From Actinostola sp. cb2023 (Eukaryota > Cnidaria > Anthozoa > Actiniaria > Actinostolidae), in the NCBI GenBank assembly GCA_033675265.1, contig JAUJYZ010001162.1, positions 1 through 64,000 of the forward strand: 64,000 nucleotides of DNA. The letters are read 5' to 3'. Under the pieces are notes generated by a model. The model was not told the DNA's origin. It searched no databases and saw only the letters and a list, made by a program, of their open reading frames with translations. The translations under genes were made by a program, and so were the position numbers. This document shows positions 12,049 through 23,752 of the stretch, one piece after another (the first letter of the stretch is position 1; every line of letters starts with the position of its first letter).

Positions 12049-14244
12049 AGAGAAGCATGGAGAGCCATTGTCTATTTTGTTTTATAATATTAAATTTAGA
12101 AAAAGAGACAGTAAAAGCTGTTTTCTATTCAATGACTAAATGGCAAGGAAGTTGAGGATTGAGTTGTGTTTTCAGGTACCATCACATTAGTCAGTATCTA
12201 CTGTACTTATGCGCTATTGAAATTTTCTTATTTTAGATTCAGAGAGTGTTTCAGTAGAAAGCAATGATGTTGAGGTGACTGAAGATCTGTTCAAGACAGG
12301 TAATCCTGTTGGGGACCATAAATGGGTAATATGAGGATGTGCGCATGCAGCTCGACAGCCGGTATGGTTTTAGCATCTGACTCTGGAACAACTACTAAGG
12401 GCTGTACAAATATCAGTTTTCAGTTTTGCTCTGGAACAGGTCCATTTTTGCCCCACAGTCCTCAATAATTATTCCTCAAAGTGAAGGTCAACTTTTCAAT
12501 ATTTGGAAGATGACTCGTGACTAGTCAATCAATGGGAATGGAATGTTTGGCTTCGTGAAGCAGGTATTTGTGGGGTTGGAATGTGCAACAGCCCCTAAAA
12601 ATGACATGTACATGTACCCATGCAGTCTGGATTTTCAAATTTGTTGGTCCATCGATATCAGCCAGCCAGAGGATTTATAACGGCTCTATCTCCAATGCAA
12701 TAAATTAAAAGTACTATTCACAACACTTGTAATGACATGCAAATATGAAATAAGGTATAATAAGTACTTCATTAGTGGCTAGGTGTGCATAGGCACGTGA
12801 ATGACGCTACGGGATGACTATAAATACGAAATCAATGTTCAGCACTCCCTTCTTGCTCAGTTTCCAGCGGAACAGTGGTCGGAGGAACGGCCCACCCTAC
12901 CCCTCCCGACAGATTCGCGTGGGTCGTATTCCCCTGACACTTCTAAGCCAAGGCTTAGACCGCTGGTCAATATTTTGCCTCATACCTTAATTCAACTGAG
13001 CATGAATGCGAGTGTTGTAGAATAGTATACTGTTGACAAGGAAACCCCAAAAAATTTAAAGTATTACCGGTAGTTGAATTCAAACTTATAAAATGATATA
13101 AAAACAAAGGCTAAACTGTTCATAATTTGTTATAGGGACAGAAGAGAGTTTAGAAGACACCATAAAGAGGTGCAAAGACATGATGGAGTCTTTCCCAAAT
13201 GTGCCTTCTTGCCAATCTTGGGACGACAGGATGTTCGCTCTCAATGACAACTGGGATAACTGCTGTACCCAACTTTTCCAAGAAGTGGTTAAGGAGGAGG
13301 GAAAATCAGACGTGTGTACCCATTGTAATGTTGGCAAGATAGTCATATAGATGCCATTCTTGTAATGGAAAGCAAATCTGCTTGGCCTGTGACAAGATTC
13401 TACATCATCATTCATTTCATGATAGGGATGCCTTTGTAAATGGATTCTACCAGGCAATTGCTCCAACCAATACCATCAATGACAATGGTGACCTTGTCAT
13501 CACATGTAAGAATGTTCATTAATTTAATGCATGTGATGTGATTATTATGATTATTATTGCTGACGCAGTGAGCGAGCCTGAAGCGAGCGAGCAAGGAAGC
13601 AATTCTAATTCATTCACATAGGCAGAAAAAATCTCGATTTTTACCCGGCATGCAGTTTCCAATAACCATCATGCAATTCTCAAGAACCATCATGCTTTTC
13701 GCGCCAACTCCCACATACGCTATAGCCTGAAGCGAGTTGTTTTCCTATTCAAGCTTTCGTATGCTTTACCAAAAGGGACAAAATATCAAGTTGTCGATAT
13801 ATACATTAAGTTGTAAATATATACATCAAGTTATCGATATTTATACAATGCATCAAACTGTAAATATAGACATCAAGATTCAAATATACATCAATATTCA
13901 AGGTTTCGCGTTTCTGATCGGTAAATGTCGTGCCCAAAATCTGTGTCCCTAATTAATTTGTACATGTGTATGTTTCTTTAGCCGGTATATCCTGACTCGT
14001 AAGCCCATCAGATACCGTACGTATCTTGTGCTTTTCGTGGGAATTGTGTAGTTCAGAAGATGACCGTATTAATTGAGCTGATTAGTGCCGGCTGACCGTG
14101 TGTCAGTTTCAAGTGTGAATATTCGCATTGAAATCTCAATTATAAGTAATACATTAGTTATTCATAAGCTGGCCAGTTTTTTAAATAGACAAATACTATT
14201 CAAAACAAAGAAAGGTAGACTCGCCTAATAATTTGCATACTTGT

Positions 14245-14631
14245 CAATGGGCTTGTGTCACCTGTCACGTGACTTTTTAAATTTTCACCGAAGGCAGACG
14301 AAAATATCATAACTTGAAAGAGCATACTAAAATTAGTAAAAGTGGAAAATTTTAAAAGAATCAAGCAAATAAGACAAAAGTTAAAGGCTTTCAAAGTTTC
14401 CCGCTTTGACAAGGATTTGTATGGGTTTTTCGCTTGGAACGTTGCCTTCCAACATACATTTCCATACAAAAAAGGCAACGTTTGAATGCCTGTAACTCTT
14501 GCCCTATTTACTTACTTCCCTTCAAACTTTCCACTTTTACTAACTTTAGTATGCTCTTTCCAGTTATGGTATTTTCGTTTGTCTTCAGTGAAAATTTAAA
14601 AAGTCACGTGACAGGTGACACAAGCTCATTG
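14245..14631. mobile_element. Foldback MITE in KDZ intron 3
   Basis: The arms begin CAATGGGCTTGTGTCACC and end GGTGACACAAGCTCATTG, with GTCACGTGAC palindromes next to each end. Pairing continues, with mismatches, for well over 100 bp per arm. Small open frames on both strands are shadows of the inverted repeat. Confidence 0.8.
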
Positions 14632-14991
14632 GCATAAAACAAAATATTTCATATAAACTACAGTAGTCTAAGCTCTCCGGCACCAACTCTTATCCACAAC
14701 TACTAACATTGCATTCACCGTCAGCATTCACTGCTGTTAGGTAGCCTAGTTATTATTGTTATTATGTGATGTGATCAGTGTGATGTGATCAGTGTGATGT
14801 TGCTATTATTATTTGTAAGTTACTCCATTTATTTTTTTTATGTTGTTTCTTGAGCAGGTAAAAGCCCATCTTTTCTCAAGCCAGAATCGTGTTCATTCTG
14901 TAAGGCAGATGACATCAGGGAATTTTAACTGTCAAAGAGAATAGTACTCTGATAATAGTGAATGAAAAGGGTACTATTATTAGGTCAGTTC

Positions 14992-15962
14992 TTCGTTACA
15001 GACGTTACACTTCAGACAAGATTTTGTAATTTATTTAAGTACAGTTTGATGGCCAAAGGGAGTTTTGATTTTTCTTTTGTCTAGATTTGTTAGGTAGGGG
15101 GGAGTGAAGTTGTATAAGGTAATATATTATGTCAAGTCTCCCAAGTTGCTTATATACAGAGAGTTTAATAACGTTACAGACGTTACAGTAAAATCACCCA
15201 TACTTTCAGGTTATTGTATTTTAACACAAATTTCTGTGAATTTAAAAACCTTTAAAACCATAATTGGTGATGGAGCTCTTGCTATATGTTTGAAGTTTAT
15301 TATAAACAGTAAACTTTCCAGGATTATTCTATTCACTCTGAGCAATGAAGAAAAGTTTGGTGTTACAGACGTTACAGCTTTTGTTACAGACGTTACACTG
15401 TACGAAATATAGATCTTTTATGCAATGAAACTTAAAGGTAAAATAATATGAACACTAGAAAATGTATGTTTTATATTGTTGTTCAACTTGTCAACCCATT
15501 TGTAATGCTTAAGCTTATTGAATAGGTTAATTTTCCACCTTATAATTATTTAATATAAAGACACTGACAAGTGGCTATAATCAAACTATATTTTGAAGAT
15601 CATATATCCTGTCAAGCTTCGTTTGTGGTAAAAACCCTTCCATGGTGGTTTGAAAAGTGCTCTGTTGATGAAATTACCAAGGTACCAAGGTTTAGGTGAC
15701 TTTATGAAAACAGTGAAGAAAGCATGTACTTTTTACTATGCAATATCATATCTGTGTAACGTCTGTAACACCAAAAATGTAACGTCTGTAACATGATTTC
15801 AGTAACTTTTTAAAGAGCTGTACCTAATCTCTTGTCATATTTTTGTTTCCTATAACTTTTCAAAAGAGAACCAGGGAAACCACAATCAGAAGACTTGGGC
15901 TTGGCTTGCAATACAAAAATAATCATATTTTTGTAGTCTGGCTATGTAACGTCTGTAACGAA
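14992..15962. mobile_element. 971-bp TIR element with a subterminal GTTACAGACGTTACA array
   Basis: The termini are a perfect 18-bp inverted repeat, TTCGTTACAGACGTTACA. The motif GTTACAGACGTTACA, or its core, recurs in plus orientation at about 14996, 15172, 15361 and 15384, and in minus orientation at about 15755, 15779 and 15945. The orientation switches near the middle. Such mirrored subterminal motifs are known as transposase-binding sites in several DNA transposon families. There is no transposase ORF, and no target duplication was found. It sits just after KDZ exon 4. Confidence 0.75.
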
Positions 15963-16628
15963 ATTCATACCCCCCCAAATAATTGTTAATGCTTGAGGAG
16001 TCTTCCCAAGATTATGTATTTTGAAAGACCATCACATATGTTTACCAACCTTACATACAACTCCTAGCTGTAGGTTTTATTTGCTTTTATTTAAGAAAAT
16101 TCAAATTGCTCTAATTAAGGGCAAATTATAACCAAAAAATATCCATATGCTCTCACTGTGTTGATGTCCCCCCTGACTGTCAGACCAAGAAAATTTTATA
16201 AAATTCATAAACATTGAACACTAAAGACTATGATTTGAAACAAATTCATTCAGTTTTACAAGTTCTGAGAAATGCATTTTTTCCTTCTCTCATGTGGAAT
16301 TGCCCATTAACTCTACTATAGATGTGAAATATAAATATTAGGTTTACAGCAATTAGTATATTATCTTAATTTTATTTATATACACCTGTTTTCAAAAACA
16401 TTGTCCATTTACAAAATACAAAATAGTAAATAGTAGAAAAGAATTAATTAGAGAAACAATGAGCCAGAGTTCTGCATGACTGAATTTATTTTGTTTCTCT
16501 AATTAATTAATTTTTTAATAAATATTCTACCTGACTGGGACTTGAACCTCTTACCTTTGGCTTGAAGATTTCGTTGGTAGTAATGCATTGCACATTATTA
16601 ATAAACCTAAGATAAAGTCTCCCCTAAT

Positions 16629-17035
16629 ACTAACCCTAAGCCTAACCCCAAGGTACTTCATTACTGTAGTCTTCCCTAATACTAATACTAATACTAATAA
16701 TAATAATTGCTTATATAGCGCATATATACTAACCCTAAACCTAACCCCAAGGTACTTCATTACTGTAGTCTTCCCTAATACTAATACTAATAATAATAAT
16801 TGCTTATATAGCGCATATATACTAACCCTAAACCTAACCCCAAGGTACTTCATTACTGTAGTCTTCCCTAATACTAATACTAATAATAATAATTGCTTAT
16901 ATAGTGCATATATACTAACCCTAAACCTAACCCCAAGGTACTTCATTACTGTAGTCTTCCCTAATACTAATACTAATAATAATAATTGCTTATATAGCGC
17001 ATATATACTAACCCTAAACCTAACCGCAAGGTACA
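16629..17035. repeat. 93-bp tandem repeat with telomere-like CTAACCCTAAACCTAACC
   Basis: Units start with ACTAACCCTAAACCTAACCC at about 16629, 16728, 16821, 16913 and 17007. Each contains GGTACTTCATTACTGTAG, TAATACTAATACTAATAATA and TTGCTTATATAGCGCATATA. The first unit has an extra 6 bases. The period is 31 codons, which explains the repetitive open frames on both strands. Confidence 0.9.
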
Positions 17036-18723
17036 TATTTGTATAAATGTATACTATAACCTTTATGCAATCAAGTGTATATATTCATTTGGTAACTATA
17101 AATTGTGCAATAATTAAAATTGTAAATTTATGTGCTTTTCCCCTTACAGGAAGGTTTGATTTTAACAAGCCTTATTATCAATGTAACAGCTGTGGAAAAG
17201 ATGTTGTATCTTTTTCTTTGTCAACATTTGTTCAGTGTGGATATTGGCCAGGAAGCCCCAATGACACAAGTTACTTGTTTCATCAAGATCTATTTATTCT
17301 CTGGGATGCTTTACAAAAACGAATGCCTGGCACTTCTGAAGGTGCTTTTATTAGAGGCTTGGAAGATATCTCATTTCTCAAAGGAAGGGTAATTAATCAG
17401 TTTTAATTAATAATATATCATTAACTGTAAATGTATATATTTAATACTGTGCAAGCAATTAATTATAATTCTATTAGTATAGATCGTAAATGTCACTTTC
17501 CACATGCGTTCCCATGCAGTAGTTCAGTGTGCAGTGCCTGACTAGTAACACCCTGTCTGAGTCTTTATTTACACTCCACTCATCAACACTTTCTAACTCA
17601 CATATGTTAAATGCTAGAATTAATGTTGAAATTGATTCAATATTTTTACATGTTTATAAATGTATTTTCAGGCTCCAAGCATCAATGCCTCAACATTTAA
17701 CCGTTCATTTCGAGAATGGAAATTTTTGTAAACACAAGTTATGTTCTTCAACATTTGGATTTCATGAAATGTCCACCGTGCACCATCAATCAACATTCCT
17801 GTCATGTTGACGGCAACATGAAACTATATCGTTATCAAAAAGTAGGGTTAGTATTGTGCTTACAGTGTACGTGTACTTATAATGGTGACTGAGTGTTGTT
17901 TCCTAATTATTTCTAATTTAAACAGTACAGTATGTTTCAAAATTCTTTTGGAATCTTTTAGTCAAAGAGTTCCTTCATACTATGGGGAAAGTTTTATTGC
18001 AAATAAGGAAGATGCGATGAACACATAAAGAACATATATGCCAAGGAATCAAAATCAAAGGTGACAATAGGTTTTGTTTGTAATTTGATTTGGTTTAATG
18101 CTAGTAGTTTTCAATGCATCATCGTTTCATTTAATCTAAAATTATCAAACCATATAGAATACATGTATAATAACTAGCGCTCCTCCTCTGCAGACTAACC
18201 TCTCCCCCTCTCCCTTCATCTCTTTTATTCCTCATTCCCAGTCTCTCTCACTTGCCACGAGAAGGATAAATTCTAAAAAAAGCCCAACATCTAAAGGAGT
18301 TACCGTGTATGCACGTATATGACCAAATGAATTAAATTTTTCTAAAAATCTTTGAAATTTAAAATTTATGAGATGTTGAAAAGTGCTCAAAATTATATAG
18401 CGCCGACGAGTTTGTATGCGAATGCGCAAACATTCTTGCATTACCGGACAGCACTTTTGGCAATTTCAGCAATGTCAGCTTTTAAGGTAAGACTTTAAAA
18501 TGTTAACTGTCAACTGACAATTTAGAGTAATATACAATTAAGGTTCTCACAGCAGCCGTCTTGTGGCGCAGGAACATTAAAATATTTTCTCATTCAAAAA
18601 ATATTTCATTTCACAAAGGAGAAACATTATATTGTTGTCACCCACAAAATGGATGCTGTTTATTCACAGCAGATAATTAACACATTATCAATCCTATTAA
18701 GCTCCAAATGGTTTGCCTACTTT

Positions 18724-18760
18724 GTAGGAAGCTGGTTCGATTCCAGCATGGAGGTGGATA
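18724..18760 (+). repeat. tRNA-like T-arm (B box)
   Basis: GCTGGTTCGATTCCAGC forms a perfect five-pair T stem with loop TTCGATT. It matches the RNA polymerase III B box. Upstream, CCTACTTTGTAGG could be an anticodon-like arm, but the acceptor stem pairs poorly and no D arm is present. It is probably a tRNA-derived SINE remnant. Confidence 0.4.
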
Positions 18761-19334
18761 AACTTACACCGCGTGTCAAATCAGGGTTTCTTATATAGTA
18801 TGTGAACAATTTATTTCAAAAGGAAATCCCGTCAAGTCCGAATTGGAGGCCTTTAAACGACTTCAAAAACTCATTAATTATTCGAGAGGAATCTTAATGT
18901 GCATGCTCCTGTCATTAAACTTTTTTTCAAGTCCTTGGACCTTTTGAAAGTGGGTTCCACTGTAATTAGGTGGCGTCTTACTTTACTAGCTATTGCTAAC
19001 AGCTAGGTTTTATCTTAGTCACGATAAGACGCGACTTATATTTGTTCGTATACATGTAAATGACCCTATTGTTGATTGGCCAATATTCTTTTTCAAAACT
19101 TCATTTGAACAGAATGGGAGCAGTTACAGATCAGCAATCAGGGAGATGATCACAGAACTAAACAAATGGAAGAAGTGTGATTTCGTGACTGTGCTCGAGT
19201 TACGCCGCACATCAACGATATCATGTGCATGGCTGGTTTCACGTACCACTCCTCGCGGGTAGCCTGAAGCTATATCCCTTGATTTACAGGCATGCAGGGA
19301 TACACAGACAGACAAATTAATTACAATAATATAA

Positions 19335-19495
19335 TACAGTCGGTAATCTGCTGTTAGTCAACAGCCCGGGGGGGGCACTAAGGGTATTTTTGGGTAGGGG
19401 TGTACCTCAAAACCCTTATCCCAGCTTAATGGACACCTTCAGTATGACTGCATTCTCAAGATATCACAGTCGGTAATCTGCTGTTAGTCAACAGT
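19335..19495. repeat. Duplicated 25-bp flank around a G-rich insertion
   Basis: CAGTCGGTAATCTGCTGTTA and GTCAACAG occur at both 19336-19364 and 19467-19493. They flank a segment beginning CCCGGGGGGGGCACTAAGGG. This looks like a small insertion or local duplication. No gene is present. Confidence 0.5.
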
Positions 19496-19720
19496 TATCT
19501 TGAAAGTTGCTTTCAACTTTCGTGAAATATTAATATGATATGTATGTTACATTTCTCTGCAATTGCGGGCGCTCATGCACTATATCATATAGTTAGAGCA
19601 AAGTCATTATATCCGTGAAACAAAATTGTTTGTATTTATAGTCAAGTACCGGAAAATCATTCTTCATGGGCCACTTTTTATTGTTCTTATGGTGAAATTA
19701 GTTTCTCTTTAGTTAGTTGA

Positions 19721-20120
19721 TAGAGTGATTCCAATAAACAATTGCATAATCGAAAATCATAAATCATAGAAGCTGAGACCGCAAGGATGGATGGGAAATC
19801 AGTTCATGAGCCGCATTACATACAGATATATTCAATTTTCTCGTAGTTTTGAAGGTATGAGCTATTTAACTAAGATCCTACAAGTCTGGATAAAAAGGTC
19901 GATGATTTAACAGTGTTATTTGAGAGTTTTAATTTCCCAGAATTCCTTGTGGTCATAGCTTTCATTAATTTCAACCCGACAACGATTATGCAATTAGCTA
20001 TATACCAACTAACACTATTAGACACTCACTCTTTTGTTTTCTTTTAATTTGTTCCTTTGCATCTAATAAACACTGACAGCTAATTAATTAGCAGTGCCCA
20101 GGTTTATTGGAATCACTCTA
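19721..20120. mobile_element. MITE with TAGAGTGATTCCAATAAAC ends, containing MITE M1
   Basis: The left end TAGAGTGATTCCAATAAAC faces GTTTATTGGAATCACTCTA at the right. A second element (19739-20000) is nested directly after the left end. A shorter sibling is at 20233-20496. Confidence 0.8.
19739..20000. mobile_element. MITE M1, uninterrupted copy
   Basis: The ends are inverted copies of CAATTGCATAATCG. This copy is the empty-site reference for the nest at 30.8-36.4 kb, which carries the same sequence in the opposite orientation, split by about 5.4 kb of insertions. Confidence 0.8.
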
Positions 20121-20232
20121 GTTTGGTCGTATTACTATTTTATTTTTGTTTCGATAATGACTGCGCTCTAGTATCTATTTACACTCCCAATCAGTGTGTG
20201 GTCCGCTATAATAATAATTAGTGTGTTTCCAA

Positions 20233-20496
20233 TAGAGTGATTGCACTTAACCCGTGAAACAAAATCTAATAGTTATTGACTAATAGTCAAATCAAAACAA
20301 AAGAAAACAATGGAATTACAGTTTATTAATATATACAAGGTTACTGTACAGTGCCATCACTCTAAACCTGGGCATTACTAACTACACACTATAGACACGT
20401 GTAGTTCGCTCTTTTGTTTTCTTTTGTTCCTTTGCATCTAACTGAAACACTGACATCCGATAATTAATAGTGCCCAGGTTTATTGGAATCACTCTA
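20233..20496. mobile_element. MITE, sibling of the 19721 element
   Basis: It starts TAGAGTGATTGCACTTAACC and ends CCCAGGTTTATTGGAATCAC then TCTA. The right halves of the two siblings share TTTTGTTTTCTTTTGTTCC and TTTGCATCTAA. Confidence 0.75.
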
Positions 20497-20820
20497 TAAT
20501 GATAGTTTATTGTATTTTTGTTTCACATATGAAACAAGTACATTCTATCTGAGACTGCGCCGGTCACTTGCTTGTTGGCAATAAAAACGTCACAGCGTGT
20601 TCATCCCTCCTTTTGTGTCAGTCTTCGCATTCTGTGCCGTCATTCAGCTATAATTCAGAAAACGTCGGCGATCGACTTCAAGCGTACGCGACTAGACCGA
20701 AAAGGAGTATGGGTAATAATTAATGAGTCTATAAATGACACTATCTTAAGGAACGTCTCTCACCGAATATGAATCATATCTGCTTCTGTTTCCTTGTTTT
20801 AAAACGTGTAGGCATACACT

Positions 20821-20956
20821 TAAGCCGAATCTACACGAGCAAATTTTCCTTGACAAGTTTTTCCTTGACAAGGAAGACTTGCTCGTGTAAACGACAAAAA
20901 CATCGCCATTTTTTCCTTGTCAAGGAAAACTTGTTCGTGTCGATGCATGCGGCTTT
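20821..20956. mobile_element. Small foldback with CCTTGACAAGG motifs
   Basis: AAGCCGAATCTACACGAGCA at the left mirrors the GTTCGTGTCGATGC..GCGGCTT right end. TTTTCCTTGACAAGG occurs in both orientations inside. It is non-coding. Confidence 0.65.
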
Positions 20957-21657
20957 ACAGATTCACCTGCCATTGTCAACTAATACGACTAGCATGCAAG
21001 TGCATTTATAGAAGAGCGGTCATTAATTACTGGGAGAGGGCCGGTAAATTTAGGCGGAGGGCTAAGATTTTTTGGGCTTCGATTTGGGGAGGGCCAAATG
21101 TTTTTGGACCCACGCTTTAGGGGAGGGTCACAAATTTTTGGGCGCAAAAAAAATTAACAATGAAATTAAAGTTTTACTCAATATTTTTTAGGCTACTTCA
21201 ATCGACCATTCAGCTCCACCTTGGAAATATCCCTTAACCTGCGGTAATCAACGCGTGCTGGATGGGAACGTTCGAGACCTCAAACAGTCTGCTTGATAAC
21301 GAGGTTTTCAGGAGTAAAACAAAAGAAATGCTTTCCTCTTTTGTTAAAAAAGGTCGACTCCATTTTTTGTTTAAGTTTTTGTTTTTCGTCAGATGCCCTG
21401 GAAGCCTCGGTATCAAGCTTTTTTTAGATCTCTAACGTGACCGCTCATTGTGGACATTTTCGAAGTGCACCACATGCTTCATAATATAGCTGGAATGGTT
21501 GACTTTCAATGTGCAGTTTCTGTAATAAGGCTTGGACTCAGAACAATTTTTTCAACATATCTTATTTTTTTATGAAACAACATATAGAAACTTGTGACTC
21601 GTTGCATTTCTTCGCTAGCTACACCATTGCCACTCAGAAGTGGTCTTGTGACTCGTT

Positions 21658-22466
21658 GATATCCAACAGAATACATGAATTCGCGTCTAACCCTAACCGT
21701 AGGCCGTTTCCGTTGCCAGGTTCAGTTAGTTTTCGAAGTGCAGATTGATATCCAACAGAAGTGGTCGACTTGATATGAATGAATTCGCGTCTAACCCTAA
21801 CCGTAGGCCGTTTCCAGGTTAGGGTTAGTTTTTTGAAGTAGATAGTCTCATGGGAAGACGATGAAATTTTCACAGCCGTGTTTTTTCGGTAAGGGAAGGT
21901 TGCTCACGAAGTTTCAGAGCAATCCCATAAGGAGAAGTGGTCGAGGTGCCTCTTGATATCCAACAGAATACATGAATTCGCGTCTAACCCTAACCGTAGG
22001 CCGTTTCCAGGTTAGGGTTAGCTTTTTGAAGTAGATAGTCTCATGGGAAGACGATGAAATTTTCACAGGCGTGTTTTTTTCGGTAAGGGAAGGTTGCTCA
22101 CGAAGTTTCAGAGCAATCCCATAAGGAGAAGTGGTCGAGGTGCCTCTTGATATCCAACAGAATACATGACTTCGCGTCTAACCCTAACCGTAGGCCGTTT
22201 CCAGGTTAGGGTTAGCTTTTTGAAGTAGATAGTCTCATGGGAACACGATGAAATTTTCACAGGCGTGTTTTTTCGGTTTGCTCACGAAGTTTCAGAGCAA
22301 TCCCATAAGGAGAAGTGGTCGAGGTGCCTCTTGATATCCAACAGAATACATGAATTCGCGTCTAACCCTAACCGTAGGCCGTTTCCAGGTTAGGGTTAGC
22401 TTTTTGAAGTAGATAGTCTCATGGGAACACGATGAAATTTTCACAGGCGTGTTTTTTCGGTAAGGG
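21658..22466. repeat. About 190-bp tandem repeat with inverted telomere-like motifs
   Basis: GCGTCTAACCCTAACCGTAG, then GGCCGTTTCC and AGGTTAGGGTTAG, recur near 21683, 21786, 21978, 22173 and 22359. The first interval is shorter (about 100 bp). Each unit holds TAACCCTAACC facing GGTTAGGGTTA, a small telomere-like hairpin. Confidence 0.85.
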
Positions 22467-22467
22467 A

Positions 22468-23014
22468 AGGTTTCCATTTCCATTTTCCATTTCCCATCCA
22501 TTTCCATTTCCATTTCCATTTCCATTTCCATTTCCATTTCCATTTCCATTTCCATTTCCATTTCCATTTCCATTTCCATTTCCATTTCCATTTCCATTTC
22601 CATTTCCATTTCCATTTCCATTTCCATTTCCATTTCCATTTCCATTTCCATTTCCATTTCCATTTCCATTTCCATTTCCATTTCCATTTCCATTTCCATT
22701 TCCATTTCCATTTCCATTTCCATTTCCATTTCCATTTCCATTTCCATTTCCATTTCCATTTCCATTTCCATTTCCATTTCCATTTCCATTTCCATTCCAT
22801 TTCCATTTCCATTTCCATTTCCATTTTTCCATTTCCATTTCCATTTCCATTTCCATTTCCATTTCCATTTCCATTTCCATTCCATTCCATTTCCATTTCC
22901 ATTTCCATTTCCATTTCCATTTCCATTTTCCCATTCCCATTCCCATTCCCATTCCCATTCCCATTCCCATTCCCATTCCTATTCCTATACCCATACCCAT
23001 ACCCATACCCATAC
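22468..23014. repeat. Hexanucleotide satellite (TTCCAT)n drifting to (TTCCCA)n and (TACCCA)n
   Basis: More than 450 bp of nearly pure TTCCAT is followed by TTCCCA, then TTCCTA/TACCCA blocks. The frame-long ORFs on both strands (FPFPFP, WKWKWK, MEMEME, NGNGNG) are repeat translations and not genes. Confidence 0.97.
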
Positions 23015-23034
23015 ATGCAAATGTTAAAATCAAG

Positions 23035-23153
23035 GTAAATTTGGATGGAGGTTTAGAAGTCGTTTATCGAATTTGAGTCTGTTATATCGCCTCTAAAGAT
23101 CTTGTGCTCGGATCTTTGTATGCCGATATAACACAGCCGCTCATTCTATAAAC
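23035..23153 (+). repeat. Hairpin family H, copy 2
   Basis: The leader GTAAATTTGGATGGAG and AGAAGTCG is followed by the outer stem GTTTATCGAAT..GAG with CTCATTCTATAAAC. The middle stem is TGTTATATCG (23080-23089) with CGATATAACA (23124-23133), and the inner stem is AAAGATC (23095-23101) with GATCTTT (23111-23117). It is the best-formed of the three copies and begins just after the hexanucleotide satellite. Confidence 0.65.
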
Positions 23154-23333
23154 TTCACTTCTTATGTAAAATATATGTGATTGATTTTTAAATAAATAGC
23201 ATTATTATTTTGTTGTCTGCAGTTTAGCATAACCAGGGTATGAAAGGGAGTGATGCGAATAGGATACTACTAATATATGATTTAATTATTAATGAAATTA
23301 AAATTAGAAATTATAAGAACCTGTCTCTTAGTG

Positions 23334-23387
23334 AAGTCTTGCTGGATTCGAACCAGCTACTCATAAAATGAGCATACCAAAAGACTT
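23334..23387 (-). tRNA. tRNA-Lys-like sequence lacking a D arm (pseudo-tRNA or SINE)
   Basis: Read on the minus strand: acceptor AAGTCTT pairs with AAGACTT (seven of seven). A five-pair anticodon stem TGCTC/GAGTA holds the loop ATTTTAT (anticodon TTT). A perfect T arm GCTGG-TTCGAAT-CCAGC follows. Only six bases (TTGGTA) stand where the D arm and A box should be, and there is no variable loop. It is 54 bases long against about 73 for a normal tRNA. A functional nuclear tRNA is unlikely. Confidence 0.4.
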
Positions 23388-23495
23388 TAGAGGCAAGACA
23401 AGTATTTATTTACTCTTCAATAATAATAATACAATCGGTTGTACATTGTCGCCATGATATTGTGTGTTCTATATATATTATAGTGTTTTGTCATA

Positions 23496-23711
23496 CAGCA
23501 ATATGCAGAAATTTTGATCCATTTTGACTAAAATACATATATATCAAAAACCTACTTTAGATTATGGGATGGCTTCGCTGATATTTTTTTCTAGTTGTCT
23601 GCCAACTAGGCTTTATGAAAAAAATATCAGCGTAGCCATCCCATTATTTTAAGTAGGTTTTTGATATATATGTATTTTAGTCAAAATGATCAGAATTTCT
23701 GCATATTGCTG
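23496..23711. mobile_element. Foldback MITE (CAGCAATATGCAGAAATT ends)
   Basis: The two arms of about 95 bp are almost perfect inverses. They include TATATATCAAAAACCTACTT and its complement, and GGGATGGCTTCGCTGATATT and its complement, around a short loop. Confidence 0.9.
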
Positions 23712-23714
23712 TAA

Positions 23715-23715
23715 C

Positions 23716-23752
<37 letters not shown>

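Larger units (their letters stand above)
9657..18060 (+). pseudogene. KDZ-type transposase-like gene, seven exons, several one-base lesions
   Basis: The exons are 9657-9872, 12237-12299, 13136-13505, 14858-14983, 17154-17388, 17672-17846 and 17962-18060, all with GT..AG borders and consistent phases. Residues typical of Kyakuja-Dileera-Zisupton transposases are visible: a cysteine cluster (CTHCNVGK, then CHSCNGKQICLACDKILHH), NKPYYQCNSCG, CGYWPGSP, FHQDLFILWDALQKRMPG, INASTFNRSFREW, MKCPPC and VDGNMKLYRYQK. Frame is lost near 9705, at 13348 (TAG), 14926 (TAA), 17727 and 18013. At 14926 and 17727 one T appears missing from a T run. The DDE catalytic part expected downstream was not found, so the gene looks truncated as well. 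In this family the protein would cut and join transposon DNA in the nucleus. The alternatives are a domesticated gene with sequencing errors, or a decayed transposon. The start ATG (AAAATGG at 9657) has a good context. The small first exon is assigned only by splice phase and position. Confidence 0.72.

Noticed and set aside
16534..16575. B-box-like GGTTCAAGTCC on the minus strand
   Set aside because: The T stem pairs poorly and no other tRNA arms can be formed.
22292..23076. Long FPFPFP, MEMEME, WKWKWK and NGNGNG frames
   Set aside because: They are translations of (TTCCAT)n on both strands, with no unique protein sequence.
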